A stretch of DNA of 64,000 nt, from contig NZ_JBPGNY010000001.1 in NCBI RefSeq assembly GCF_051133435.1, forward strand, positions 558,001-622,000, in the 5' to 3' direction. The notes beneath the pieces were generated by a model, which saw only the letters and a list, made by a program, of their open reading frames with translations, was not told the origin of the DNA and made no database searches. The position numbers and the translations under genes were made by a program. Source of the DNA: JAAYAO01 sp051133435 (GTDB lineage Bacteria > Actinomycetota > Actinomycetes > Propionibacteriales > Propionibacteriaceae). Within the stretch, counting starts at the first letter, position 1. Every line of letters begins with the position of its first letter. Positions 40,544 through 48,572 of the stretch are shown in pieces.

Positions 40544-41746
40544 TCAGAGGTAGAACTCCCCCGAATCCAGCCCCAGCGCGAGCGCCCCGGTATTGCGGGC
40601 AGTGGTGTGGTTCTGGGCGGCGATGTGCTGTTTGGCCGAGATCATGTCGATGTACTGGCGTCCGAACGGGGTGTTGCGTTCAAAGAGGCCGTGCCCACCG
40701 GTGCATTCGAAGAGTCGCTGGGCGGCCTCCCGGCAGCGGTCGGCCACCGAGGCGGCACCGAGTTTGGTGAGCAACCGCAGGTCGAAGGGCGGTGCCTCGC
40801 CACGCCGGGCGTACTCGGACAGTTCGGCGTAGTTGGCCCGCAGTTCGGCCTTGAGTTGGCGTGAGGTCAGCATCGCCTCGCCCAGGGCCTGTTGGACGTC
40901 GGGGTCCTCGCCGGCCTTGGTGCCGTACACCGTGACCCGCTGGGTGATGTAGTCGATGTAGGCGTCGATCATCCCGTCCAGGGCACCGATCGAGGAGTTG
41001 GTGATGCCCCGGATGAACACCTGGTGGAAGGGCAGCCGGTAGAGCAACCCGGTGTTCACCGCATTGCCCGGGGAGTCGCAGTGGAAGCCGTCGATGGCGG
41101 CGTGGATCCGGTGTTCGGGGATCACCCGGTTGGCCACGATCATGTCCTGGGATCCGGTACCGCGCAGGCCGGGGGTGAACCAGGTGTCGACCAGTTCGTA
41201 TTCCTCCCGCGGAATCAGACAGGTGATGAAACCGTCCTCGCGGTGGCCACCCAGGAAGCACCAGTCGGCGTGGTTCGAGCCGCTGGCGAAGCGCCACCGC
41301 CCGTTGAACAGGAAGCCGCCCTCGGTGGCCACGGCATTGCCGCCCGGCTGGAAGGACGAACAGATCAGCGCCTCGTCGTTGTGCCCGTACACATCGGCGC
41401 AGGCCTGGTCGGGAAACAGTGCCATCTCGAAGGCGTGCACGCTGAGCACCCCGAAGACCCACCCCACCGAGTGGTCGGCCTTGGCCAGGGCGAACTGCAC
41501 CTCGGCCGCCACCGTGGGGCACATCTCGTAGCCGCCCCAGCGTTTCGGGCGCAGCACCCGGAACAGGCCCGCCTGCTGAATCATCTCGATCACGTCCGGG
41601 TGCACCGTGCGGTGTTCCTGGTGGTAATCGGCGAAGCGGGCGATCGGTTCGGTCAGGACATTGGCCCGTTCGATCAGCTCTTCGGCCTCGGGAATCTCCA
41701 CCGAGTAGGGCTGGGGTCCGTTCGGGTCCAAGGTTGATGCGGTCAT
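40544..41746 (-). CDS. HsaA-like flavin-dependent monooxygenase, copy 2
   Basis: A 400-residue acyl-CoA-dehydrogenase-fold monooxygenase: KADHSVGWVFGVLSVHAFEMAL near residue 88, NGRWRFASGSNHADW near 150, FTPGLRGTGSQDMIV near 190 and a C-terminal FECTGGHGLFERNTPFGRQYIDMISAKQH. It shares the GLRGTGS and xGWV landmarks with the copy at 32914 but is otherwise distant, so it probably hydroxylates a different aromatic or phenolic substrate, using reduced flavin from a separate reductase. GAGGAGG lies 7 bases before the ATG, partly inside the end of the upstream Rieske gene 12 bases away; the two are an operon. Confidence 0.78.
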   Translation of the reverse strand: MTASTLDPNGPQPYSVEIPEAEELIERANVLTEPIARFADYHQEHRTVHPDVIEMIQQAGLFRVLRPKRWGGYEMCPTVAAEVQFALAKADHSVGWVFGVLSVHAFEMALFPDQACADVYGHNDEALICSSFQPGGNAVATEGGFLFNGRWRFASGSNHADWCFLGGHREDGFITCLIPREEYELVDTWFTPGLRGTGSQDMIVANRVIPEHRIHAAIDGFHCDSPGNAVNTGLLYRLPFHQVFIRGITNSSIGALDGMIDAYIDYITQRVTVYGTKAGEDPDVQQALGEAMLTSRQLKAELRANYAELSEYARRGEAPPFDLRLLTKLGAASVADRCREAAQRLFECTGGHGLFERNTPFGRQYIDMISAKQHIAAQNHTTARNTGALALGLDSGEFYL

Positions 41747-41758
41747 CCGGGTGCCTCC

Positions 41759-42865
41759 TCAGTTGGTCAGGTCCACGGTGGCCTGCAGGGTCTTGTCACC
41801 GGCGGCCTCGGCGGCGGTGATCTCCCCGTCCTCGATCTGCAGCATCCGCTGGATGATCTGCCGGGCCCGGTACTGGGCCTGATCGGCGGGCAGGCCGAAC
41901 TCGACCCATTCGTCGGGGCCGAGCTTGTCGTGCCGGCGCTGGATCGCCTCCAGGGCGGCGGCGTCCTCACCCAGCAGTGCGCGGCTGTCGGCATTCTCGT
42001 TCGGATTGACCGGCGGGAAGGATTTGACGCCGGTGGTGAAGACCAGGGTGTGGGTGCGGTCCTGCGGGGTGATTGCGGCGATCAACTGGATGGTCTGCTT
42101 CTTGGGGTTGTCGACCTCGGCCTCCTCGAACTCGATCAACACCCCGCACAGCGACGGTGGCCAAGCCTCGGTGGTGACGGTGCGGTGGGCCCGGCCCCCG
42201 GCGAAGCCGAAGGACTTCATGGTCAGCGGGGCCTGTTCCTCATTGCGCATGGTGCGGCGGACGAAAACCCGTCCGTCGCGTTCGAACAATTCCAGAGGCT
42301 CGCCGGCCACATCCCCGGTGTCGATCTGGCCCTCGTGCAGGTAGGTGATGTGGGTGGCGTCCAGCAGGTTGTCGATCTGCAGCAGGTAGTTGGCCTCGAT
42401 CTCGAGTTTGATGCCGGTCTTGTAATGCATCCCCTCGGCGCCGTAGCCGTAGACCCCGTAGTCGGGAATCAGGTCGGGGTCACACGCCTCGGGGTCACCG
42501 ACCCAGATCCACAGCAGTTCGTAACGCTCCACGAGCGGGTAACTGCGCACCCGAATGCGTTCGGGACGACGATCACCCGACGGCACCACCCGGCAGTGCC
42601 CGTCGGGGCCGAATTGGAGACCGTGGTACTGGCATTGGATGTTGTCACCGACGGTCACCCCACCTTCGGACAAGGGGTAGCCACGGTGCGGGCAGCGGTC
42701 CATCAGGGCCACCGGCGTGCCGTCGGCGGTGCGGTAGAGCACCACATCGGCGTCCACCAGCAGCCGGTGCATCGGCCGGGTGGTCACCTCCTCGGCGAAG
42801 GCGGCGACATACCAGGCATTCTTCGGGAAGCGTGCCTCACCCGGCACCAAACGCTGAGCACCCAT
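41759..42865 (-). CDS. Rieske [2Fe-2S] aromatic oxygenase (vanillate demethylase-like)
   Basis: A 368-residue Rieske oxygenase. Cluster ligands are in CPHRGYPLSEG near residue 58 and CQYHGLQF near residue 78. The iron site is NLLDATHITYLHEGQ near residue 167, with Asn, Asp and two His. The layout matches the VanA/DdmC O-demethylase and phthalate oxygenase groups rather than KshA. It needs a reductase; none is adjacent, KshB at 34238 being the nearest. AGGAGGA precedes the ATG. It is first of a two-gene operon with the HsaA-like monooxygenase and has a TTCCA-N5-TGGAA palindrome upstream. Confidence 0.83.
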   Translation of the reverse strand: MGAQRLVPGEARFPKNAWYVAAFAEEVTTRPMHRLLVDADVVLYRTADGTPVALMDRCPHRGYPLSEGGVTVGDNIQCQYHGLQFGPDGHCRVVPSGDRRPERIRVRSYPLVERYELLWIWVGDPEACDPDLIPDYGVYGYGAEGMHYKTGIKLEIEANYLLQIDNLLDATHITYLHEGQIDTGDVAGEPLELFERDGRVFVRRTMRNEEQAPLTMKSFGFAGGRAHRTVTTEAWPPSLCGVLIEFEEAEVDNPKKQTIQLIAAITPQDRTHTLVFTTGVKSFPPVNPNENADSRALLGEDAAALEAIQRRHDKLGPDEWVEFGLPADQAQYRARQIIQRMLQIEDGEITAAEAAGDKTLQATVDLTN

Positions 42866-42929
42866 GGTTCCTCCTGGACGATCGGAGCAACCACTGTGTC
42901 CCGGGCGCGGTGCCGGGTGGAATGTTCAC

Positions 42930-42944
42930 TTCCACTTCGTGGAA
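42930..42944. promoter_or_regulatory. Palindrome TTCCA-CTTCG-TGGAA upstream of the Rieske operon
   Basis: A perfect 5-5-5 palindrome lying 64 bases before the Rieske gene start. The TTCCA/TGGAA arms and 15-bp size are typical of IclR-family operators. It differs from the TCCCG-type sites in its arms. Confidence 0.5.
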
Positions 42945-43005
42945 ATGGGTAGCAGCCACGGCGTGGAAAGTGGGCAGCAGCCACGGCGTGGAAGGTGGGC
43001 ATCAG
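42939..43005. repeat. Tandem ~25-bp repeat with GTGGAA at each unit start
   Basis: Units start at 42939 (24 bases), 42963 (25 bases) and 42988 (partial, 18 bases). The middle unit begins GTGGAAAGTGGGCAGCAGCC. Each begins with GTGGAA, the half-site of the palindrome at 42930-42944. The array overlaps the stop of the convergently placed ligase by 4 bases. Confidence 0.65.
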
Positions 43006-44570
43006 ACCTGTCGGTCGTGCCCCTCCCAACGCTCGGCACGCATCCGCTTCTTGTCCAGCTTGCCCAACGGGGTGACCGGCAGGGTGTCGACGATCTCGAT
43101 GGTCTTGGGGGCATGTACCGGCCCCTTGGCCGCGCGCACCATCGCCACCAGCTCGTCGGGGTCGACCTGGGCTCCTTCCCGGAGCACCACGCAGGCGGTC
43201 ACCGCTTCACCCCAGGTCGGGTGCGGAACACCGATCACCGCCACCTGCGACACCGCGGGATGGGTGGCGATCACGTCCTCGACCTCGCGGGGGAAGACGT
43301 TGAAGCCGCCGCTGACGATCATGTCCTTGCGCCGGTCGACGATGGTCAGGAAGCCGTCCTCGTCGGCCTTGGCCATGTCGCCGGTGTGCAGCCAGTTGCC
43401 GCGCAGGGCCTCCTCGGTTTCCTCCACCCGGTTCCAGTACCCCGACATCACCAGCGGGCCGCGCACGCAGATCTCCCCCACCTCACCGGTGGGCACCTCG
43501 TTCATCTGGTCGTCGAGCAGTTTGACGTGCAGCCACGGCACCGGACGTCCCGCGCTGGCGAGCCGGTCGGGGTTGTCGGCCAGGTGCTCGTCGACCTTGA
43601 GCACACAGATGGTCATGCCGCATTCGGTTTGACCGTAGAACTGGAAGAACACCTGCCCGAAGACCTTCAGGCCCTCGGCGAGCCGAGTCGGCGACATCGC
43701 CGCGGCGCCGTAGTAGATCCGTTCCAGGCTGGAATGGTCGCGGGTGGCCAGGTCGGGGTGATCCAGCACCTTGTAAATCATCGTGGGCACCAACATCAGG
43801 GCGGTGATCCGGTACTTCTCGATCGCCTCCAGTACCGCGCCCGGTTCGAAGGCCGGCAACACGATGAGGGTGCCGCCACGCAGCAGCACGGGCAGGAAGA
43901 AGGCCGCCCCGGCATGGGTCAGCGGGGTGCAGAAAAGGAATCGGGGCCGATCCGGCATCTGCCATTCGCTCATCTGGATGTAGTTCAGCGCGTTGCCGAT
44001 GCCGTAGGTACCGATCACAGCCTTGGGACGACCGGTGGTGCCACCGGTGTAGACCAGCGAGGAGTAGTCCCACGGTTCCAGCTCCGAGATCACCAGGGGT
44101 TCGGGCTCGAACTGCTCGGCCAGGGCCAGCAGGTCGGTACCCACCTCGGCCGGGCCGAAGGAGAACAGGTTGGTCAGCGTGGGCACACGTTCGGCCAGCT
44201 CGGCGGCCCGCTCGGCGTACATCGGGTCGAAGATCAGCGTTTCGACCTCACCGTCGGTGAGCATCGAGGCCTGGTCGTCCAACGAGGCCATCGTGCCCAC
44301 CGGGGTGTTGCGCAGCCCCAGCACCATGCCGACGCCGAGCTGCACCAGCACCTCGGGACGGTTCGGGCTGAGCATCGCGGTGGTCGAACCCGGCCCCAGG
44401 CCGACCGAAATGAGGGCCTGTCGAACGGTGGAGATCCAGTCGGCGAACTGCTGACCGGTGATGGTCTCGTCCCCGACCTGCAGAACCGGGACATTGCGCT
44501 GCCTGCGCAACGCAGTGATCAACAGATCCCCCTGATATGCGGGACGGTGCAACGGGTCGGACACGGGCAT
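43002..44570 (-). CDS. AMP-forming acyl-CoA synthetase, FadD8-like
   Basis: A 522-residue ANL ligase that resembles mycobacterial FadD8. SLVYTGGTTGRPKAVIGTYG near residue 167 is the ATP loop, FYGQTECGMTI near 308 the adenylate motif, WLHTGDMAKADEDGFLTIVDRRKDMIVSGGFNVFPREVED around 390-430 the hinge, and PLGKLDKKRMRAE near the end the catalytic lysine. The start at 44570 follows GAGGAG; about 110 upstream in-frame codons were excluded as non-coding. It is divergent from the HsaD-like gene across a perfect palindrome. Its acid substrate is unknown. Confidence 0.83.
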   Translation of the reverse strand: MPVSDPLHRPAYQGDLLITALRRQRNVPVLQVGDETITGQQFADWISTVRQALISVGLGPGSTTAMLSPNRPEVLVQLGVGMVLGLRNTPVGTMASLDDQASMLTDGEVETLIFDPMYAERAAELAERVPTLTNLFSFGPAEVGTDLLALAEQFEPEPLVISELEPWDYSSLVYTGGTTGRPKAVIGTYGIGNALNYIQMSEWQMPDRPRFLFCTPLTHAGAAFFLPVLLRGGTLIVLPAFEPGAVLEAIEKYRITALMLVPTMIYKVLDHPDLATRDHSSLERIYYGAAAMSPTRLAEGLKVFGQVFFQFYGQTECGMTICVLKVDEHLADNPDRLASAGRPVPWLHVKLLDDQMNEVPTGEVGEICVRGPLVMSGYWNRVEETEEALRGNWLHTGDMAKADEDGFLTIVDRRKDMIVSGGFNVFPREVEDVIATHPAVSQVAVIGVPHPTWGEAVTACVVLREGAQVDPDELVAMVRAAKGPVHAPKTIEIVDTLPVTPLGKLDKKRMRAERWEGHDRQV

Positions 44571-44637
44571 GTTTTCTCCTCGTAGATCAGTGCAACGCTC
44601 ATCGAACCGCCGCACCCCCGCCGAACCCATCGGAAGA

Positions 44638-44652
44638 TCCCGATCAACGGGA
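44638..44652. promoter_or_regulatory. 15-bp palindrome between the FadD8-like and HsaD-like genes
   Basis: TCCCG-ATCAA-CGGGA, perfect in both arms and extended by one base on each side (GATCCCG/CGGGATC). It is the best copy of the motif found at 27501, 34224, 39411 and 50719. It sits in the middle of a divergent promoter, 68 bases from each start. Confidence 0.65.
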
Positions 44653-44681
44653 TCGGGTCGGGTGCCGACGGGCGGCCTTCC

Positions 44682-44687
44682 TAGCGT
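44682..44687 (+). promoter_or_regulatory. -10 box TAGCGT for the HsaD-like gene
   Basis: TAGCGT lies 37 bases before the ATG at 44719. It is downstream of the palindrome at 44638-44652, which would overlap the -35 side of this promoter. Confidence 0.4.
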
Positions 44688-44718
44688 GGCCCCGTAGCCC
44701 ACGATCACGAGGAATCCC

Positions 44719-45573
44719 ATGACCGAACTGACCCATGAATCCACGCAGCGCGAACTCGCCACCGACAACGGGGTACTGCGGTACCACGAGGCCGGTGAAG
44801 GCCCGCCGTTGTTGTTGCTGCATGGTTCGGGCCCGGGTGTGACCGGGTGGCGCAACTTCAAGGGCAACCTGGGGGTCTTCGCCGAGCATTTCCACACCTA
44901 CATCCTGGAATTCCCCGGCTTCGGGGTGTCCGACGACACCGACCTGCACCCGATGATGGCCGCCCTACCGGCGGTCACCGACTTCCTGGACGGGCTGGGC
45001 ATCGACAAGGTCGACATCATCGGCAACTCGATGGGCGGCATCGTCGGTACCAACTTCGCGATGCAGAGCCCCGACCGGCTGGGCAAGCTGGTGACCATCG
45101 GCGGCATGGGCGTGGCGATGAATGTGCCGTCGCCGGCCGAGGGCATCAACCTGTTGGTGGATTTCACCGCCAACCCGACCCGCGACGGCCTGATCCGGTG
45201 GCTGCAGTCGATGGTCTACGACCAGTCGATGATCACCGAGGAACTGATCGAGGAACGCTGGGCCCTGGCCACCGAGCCGGCCACCCTGGAGTTCTCCAAG
45301 CGGATGTACAACAAGGCCGCGATGAGCGCCCCGCCGGCCGCCGACCGGCCGCCCTACTGGTCGATGCTGCACACCATCAAGGCCGAGGTGCTGCTCACCT
45401 GGGGTCGCGATGACCGGGTCTCCCCGGTGGACATGGCCACCCTGCCGATGCGGATGATCCCGAACGCCGAGTTGCACGTGCTGCCCAAGTGCGGCCACTG
45501 GGCGATGATCGAGCAGAAGGAGCGCTGGGAGGCCGCGGTGCTGTCCTTCCTGCTCCGTCCGCCGCTGACCTGA
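44719..45573 (+). CDS. HsaD/BphD-like C-C bond hydrolase
   Basis: A 284-residue alpha/beta hydrolase of the meta-cleavage product hydrolase class. The oxyanion segment is HGSGPGVTGWRNFKGNL near residue 35, the nucleophile elbow GNSMGG has Ser104, an aspartate lies in WGRDDR (231-232), and KCGHWAMIE has His260. HsaD hydrolyses 4,9-DSHA after HsaC cleaves ring A; BphD acts on biphenyl-derived products. No extradiol dioxygenase is in the window, so which ring product it receives is open. CGAGGA precedes the ATG. It converges on the LLM gene with a 14-base gap. Confidence 0.82.
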   Translation: MTELTHESTQRELATDNGVLRYHEAGEGPPLLLLHGSGPGVTGWRNFKGNLGVFAEHFHTYILEFPGFGVSDDTDLHPMMAALPAVTDFLDGLGIDKVDIIGNSMGGIVGTNFAMQSPDRLGKLVTIGGMGVAMNVPSPAEGINLLVDFTANPTRDGLIRWLQSMVYDQSMITEELIEERWALATEPATLEFSKRMYNKAAMSAPPAADRPPYWSMLHTIKAEVLLTWGRDDRVSPVDMATLPMRMIPNAELHVLPKCGHWAMIEQKERWEAAVLSFLLRPPLT

Positions 45574-45587
45574 ACCGCCGGCCGCAC

Positions 45588-46400
45588 CTACCGGCCCATC
45601 ACCTCGGCAACGGTGTCGATCAACCGTTCGATGCCGTCGCCGGGGTCGGGCCTGCCCTCGGCGTCCAAGGTCAGCAGCGGCATCCGCTGCACCCCGACCT
45701 CGGCCAGGGCCGATGCCTTCGCACGCACCTGATCGGCCGAGGCGTCGAAGGCGATCTCGTCGAACTTCACCACGGTGTAGTCACCAGTCACCCCGGCCGC
45801 TGACCGGGCGTCCAGCGCGGTGCGCAGCTTCGCACCGGTCTGTTCGGCATCCAGGCTGCCCACCAGCAGGATCCCGTCGCCCAGTTCGCCGGCCAGAGCC
45901 AGGGTTTTCGGCCCCTCGGCACCCATCAGGATCGGCGGGGTCGGGTCGGCCGGCCAGTTCAACCGCACCCGGTCGAGGTTCACATACCGGCCCTCGGTGC
46001 TGACCTCCTCGCCGGCCAGCAGGCTGCGCAGGGCGGTCGCGTACTCCCGCAACAAGGTCAGTGGCGAGCGCACCCGCACCCCGGCCTGGGCCATCCAATC
46101 GAGGACGCCGTGGCCGATGCCCGGCATCAGCCGGCCCGGGAACATCCGGGCGATGGTGGAAATCTCCATCGCGGTCAGCGACACCGCCCGCAGCGGCACC
46201 GGCAGCAGGCCGATGCCGACCTTGGTGCGTTCGGTGGCGCCCAGGATCGCCGCAGCCGCGGCGATGCCGGATTCGTAGAAGCAGTCCTCCCACACCCAGA
46301 TCTCGGTGACACCGGCCTCCTCGGCCCGGCGGGCCAGGGGCACGTACCGTTCGGGGGCGGTGTGCGGGGACAGAATGATCGACACAACAGGCAGCGGCAT
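45588..46400 (-). CDS. LLM-class flavin oxidoreductase, copy 2
   Basis: A 270-residue luciferase-like protein: RRAEEAGVTEIWVWEDCFYESGIAAAAAILGATERTKVGIGLLPVPLR covers the first barrel strands, and PPILMGAEGPKTLALAGELGDGILL near residue 155 the later ones. F420-linked methylenetetrahydromethanopterin-reductase-like members share this plan. It follows the ATPase genes by 41 bases, but the gap holds a 15-bp-stem hairpin and a TAATCT box 6 bases before the ATG, so it probably has its own leaderless transcript. It is distantly related to the LLM protein at 36322. Confidence 0.8.
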   Translation of the reverse strand: MPLPVVSIILSPHTAPERYVPLARRAEEAGVTEIWVWEDCFYESGIAAAAAILGATERTKVGIGLLPVPLRAVSLTAMEISTIARMFPGRLMPGIGHGVLDWMAQAGVRVRSPLTLLREYATALRSLLAGEEVSTEGRYVNLDRVRLNWPADPTPPILMGAEGPKTLALAGELGDGILLVGSLDAEQTGAKLRTALDARSAAGVTGDYTVVKFDEIAFDASADQVRAKASALAEVGVQRMPLLTLDAEGRPDPGDGIERLIDTVAEVMGR

Positions 46401-46427
46401 ACCCCGAGATTAGGGTATGCCGCTGCC
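46390..46427. terminator. 15-bp perfect hairpin spanning the LLM start and its -10 box
   Basis: GGCAGCGGCATACCC (46390-46404) and GGGTATGCCGCTGCC (46413-46427) are perfect complements around an 8-base loop. On the minus strand the hairpin follows the dppF-like stop by 14 bases, so it can end or attenuate the transporter mRNA. Its distal arm contains the LLM ATG, and its loop contains most of the -10 box TAATCT. Confidence 0.65.
46407..46412 (-). promoter_or_regulatory. -10 box TAATCT for the LLM gene, leaderless spacing
   Basis: On the minus strand TAATCT ends 6 bases before the ATG at 46400 (CGGGGT between). It lies in the loop of the hairpin at 46390-46427. Confidence 0.5.
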
Positions 46428-46441
46428 GGGGTTGTTCGAGG

Positions 46442-47506
46442 TCAGTCCTCCTCGGCCACCAGACCGGTCTCGGGGTTGCCCTCCTCGCCGATCACCGCGC
46501 GGGTCGGCGCGGCTCCGTCGTCGGCGTGGTGGCAGGCCACCCACTGACCGGGAGCCAGTTCCCGCAGGGTCGGTTCCTCATCGGTGCAGATCTCGCTGGC
46601 CAGCGGGCAGCGGGTGCGGAATCGGCAACCGCTCGGCGGGTTCAGCGGCGACGGCAGTTCGGTGCTGGTCTGGCCACCGCGGGCCACCTCACCGTCGTCC
46701 AGCAGTTCGGCCTCGGGCACCGAGTCCAGCAGCAGCTTGGTGTAGGGGTGCAGAGCCCTGCTCGCCAGGCCGTCACTGGGGGTGATCTCACAGACCTTGC
46801 CCAGGTACATCACCATCACCCGGTCGGAGATGTTCTTCACCACCGCCAGGTCGTGGGCGATAAAGACCATCGAGATGTTGTGGGTCTCCTTGGTGCGCTC
46901 CAACAGGTTCAGGATCTGGGCCTGCACCGACACGTCCAGGCTGGACACCGGCTCGTCACAGATCATCACCGTCGGTTCCAGCATCAGCGCCCGGGCGATA
47001 CACACCCGCTGGCACTGACCACCCGACATCTCGTAGGGGCGGCGATCCATCACCACATCGGGATCCAGGCCGACCTCGGTGAGCACGGCGCGGATCTGTT
47101 CGGTGGTGACCTTCTTGCCCCAGATCCGGGGCCCTTCGGCCACCAGATCCTTGACCCGGCGACGCGGGTTCAGCGCCGAGACCGGGTCCTGCAGGATCAT
47201 CTGCATCGGGCGTCGCTTGCTGCGCACCGCGGTCTTGCTCAGCCCGGTCAGCTCGGTTTCCTCCAGCCGCACCGAACCCGAGGTCGGCGGCGGCAACTGC
47301 ATCACCGCGCGTCCGGCACTGGACTTGCCACAGCCGGATTCGCCCAGGATGCCCAGGGTCTCACCACGCAGAAGGTCGAAGCTGATGCCGGAGACGGCGT
47401 GCACCTTGCCGCCACCCTTGGTCGGGAACTCGACCACGAGGTCGGTGACGGTGAGCACCTGGTCCTGATCGGCGCGCAGGTGGTCGGAACCACTTCCGGC
47501 CATCAT
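46442..47506 (-). CDS. ABC transporter ATPase, DppF/OppF-like
   Basis: A 354-residue ATPase of the peptide/nickel/opine importer family. Walker A is GESGCGKSSAGRAV near residue 42, the signature MSGGQCQRVCIARAL near 165, Walker B VMICDEP near 185, and a C-terminal oligopeptide-type domain after residue 270 has cysteines in CRFRTRCPLASEIC. It powers import with the partner ATPase upstream, overlapping its stop by 4 bases (ATGA). It is the last transporter gene before a hairpin. Confidence 0.9.
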   Translation of the reverse strand: MMAGSGSDHLRADQDQVLTVTDLVVEFPTKGGGKVHAVSGISFDLLRGETLGILGESGCGKSSAGRAVMQLPPPTSGSVRLEETELTGLSKTAVRSKRRPMQMILQDPVSALNPRRRVKDLVAEGPRIWGKKVTTEQIRAVLTEVGLDPDVVMDRRPYEMSGGQCQRVCIARALMLEPTVMICDEPVSSLDVSVQAQILNLLERTKETHNISMVFIAHDLAVVKNISDRVMVMYLGKVCEITPSDGLASRALHPYTKLLLDSVPEAELLDDGEVARGGQTSTELPSPLNPPSGCRFRTRCPLASEICTDEEPTLRELAPGQWVACHHADDGAAPTRAVIGEEGNPETGLVAEED

Positions 47507-48561
47507 TCACCTCCACGGGTGTCGTGCGAAACGGGGTGGTAGCAGGCGTACCAATGCCGCAGATGCCCCATCCGGTTGCTCTGATCGGTGGGCACCAGGC
47601 GCGGCGGCACCTGGGTGCAATCGTCCTGGGCGAACTTGCACCGGGGTGCGAAGCGGCAGCCGTGCGGCGGGTTGATCATGTTGGGCGGGGCGCCCTCGAT
47701 CGCGTCCAGGCGCACATGCGGCGGCTGCTCCAGCTTCGGGATCGCCGCCAACAACGCATGGGTGTACGGGTGCTGGGGCTGACCGAAGAGCGACTTGGCC
47801 GGAGCCAGTTCGGCGAACCGGCCGGCGTACATCACCCCGACCCGGTCGGCGCGACCGGCAACCACACCCAGGTTGTGGCTGATCAGGATCACCGCCATGC
47901 CCAGTTCGGCCTGCAGCCGCTGCAGCAGGTCGAGGATCTGCTTCTGCACCGTCACGTCCAGGGCGGTGGTCGGCTCGTCGGCGATCAACAGCCGCGGGTT
48001 GTTGGCCAGGGCGATGGCGATCACCACGCGCTGACGCATACCGCCCGACATCTCGTGCGGGAACTGGTCGAGTCGACGCCGAGGTTCGGGAATGCCGACC
48101 AGGTTGAGCAGTTCTTCGGCCCGGTTGCGGGCCGCCTTGCCGTCGAGCTTGGAGTGTTCCTTGAGCGTCTCGGTGAGGTGGGCGCCGATCTTCTTGACCG
48201 GGTTCAGGGCGGTCATCGGGTCCTGGAAGACCATGCCGACCTTGGAACCCCAGATCCGGCGCAGTTCGCGGGGGGTCATCGACTGGATGTCCTCACCGTC
48301 GAGCAGCACCTGACCGCTGACGTTCATGTTGCCGCCGGAGCGGTACAGGCCCATCACGGTACGGCCCATCACCGACTTACCGGAGCCGGATTCCCCCACC
48401 ACGCCCAGGGTTTCGCCCTGGCGGAGGCTGAAGGTGACCCCGTCCACCGCCTTCAGGGCCCCCCGCGGGGTCATGATCTCGGTGTGCAGGGCATCCACCA
48501 CCAGCAACGGGTCGCCGTCGCGCGGGTCCAACACGGCTGGTTCGGTCGTTGTCGTCGTCAT
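47503..48561 (-). CDS. ABC transporter ATPase, DppD/OppD-like
   Basis: A 352-residue ATPase. GESGSGKSVMGRTVMGL near residue 55 is Walker A, MSGGMRQRVVIAIALA near 170 the signature, LLIADEPTTALDVTVQ near 192 Walker B, and CRFAPRCKFAQDDC near 305 the C-terminal peptide-transporter cysteine motif. It forms the heterodimeric motor with the ATPase encoded at 46442. It lies 11 bases after the second permease gene. Substrate specificity is set by the binding protein, likely that at 37724. Confidence 0.9.
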   Translation of the reverse strand: MTTTTTEPAVLDPRDGDPLLVVDALHTEIMTPRGALKAVDGVTFSLRQGETLGVVGESGSGKSVMGRTVMGLYRSGGNMNVSGQVLLDGEDIQSMTPRELRRIWGSKVGMVFQDPMTALNPVKKIGAHLTETLKEHSKLDGKAARNRAEELLNLVGIPEPRRRLDQFPHEMSGGMRQRVVIAIALANNPRLLIADEPTTALDVTVQKQILDLLQRLQAELGMAVILISHNLGVVAGRADRVGVMYAGRFAELAPAKSLFGQPQHPYTHALLAAIPKLEQPPHVRLDAIEGAPPNMINPPHGCRFAPRCKFAQDDCTQVPPRLVPTDQSNRMGHLRHWYACYHPVSHDTRGGE

Positions 48562-48572
48562 CTAACAGCTCC

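Noticed and set aside
44571..44897. N-terminal extension of the FadD8-like ligase
   Set aside because: The extension overlaps the divergent HsaD-like gene; a GAGGAG site precedes the ATG at 44570.
45576..45596. GGCCG-N7-CGGCC hairpin between the HsaD-like and LLM genes as a terminator
   Set aside because: The stem is only 5 bp, overlaps the LLM stop codon and has no T-run.
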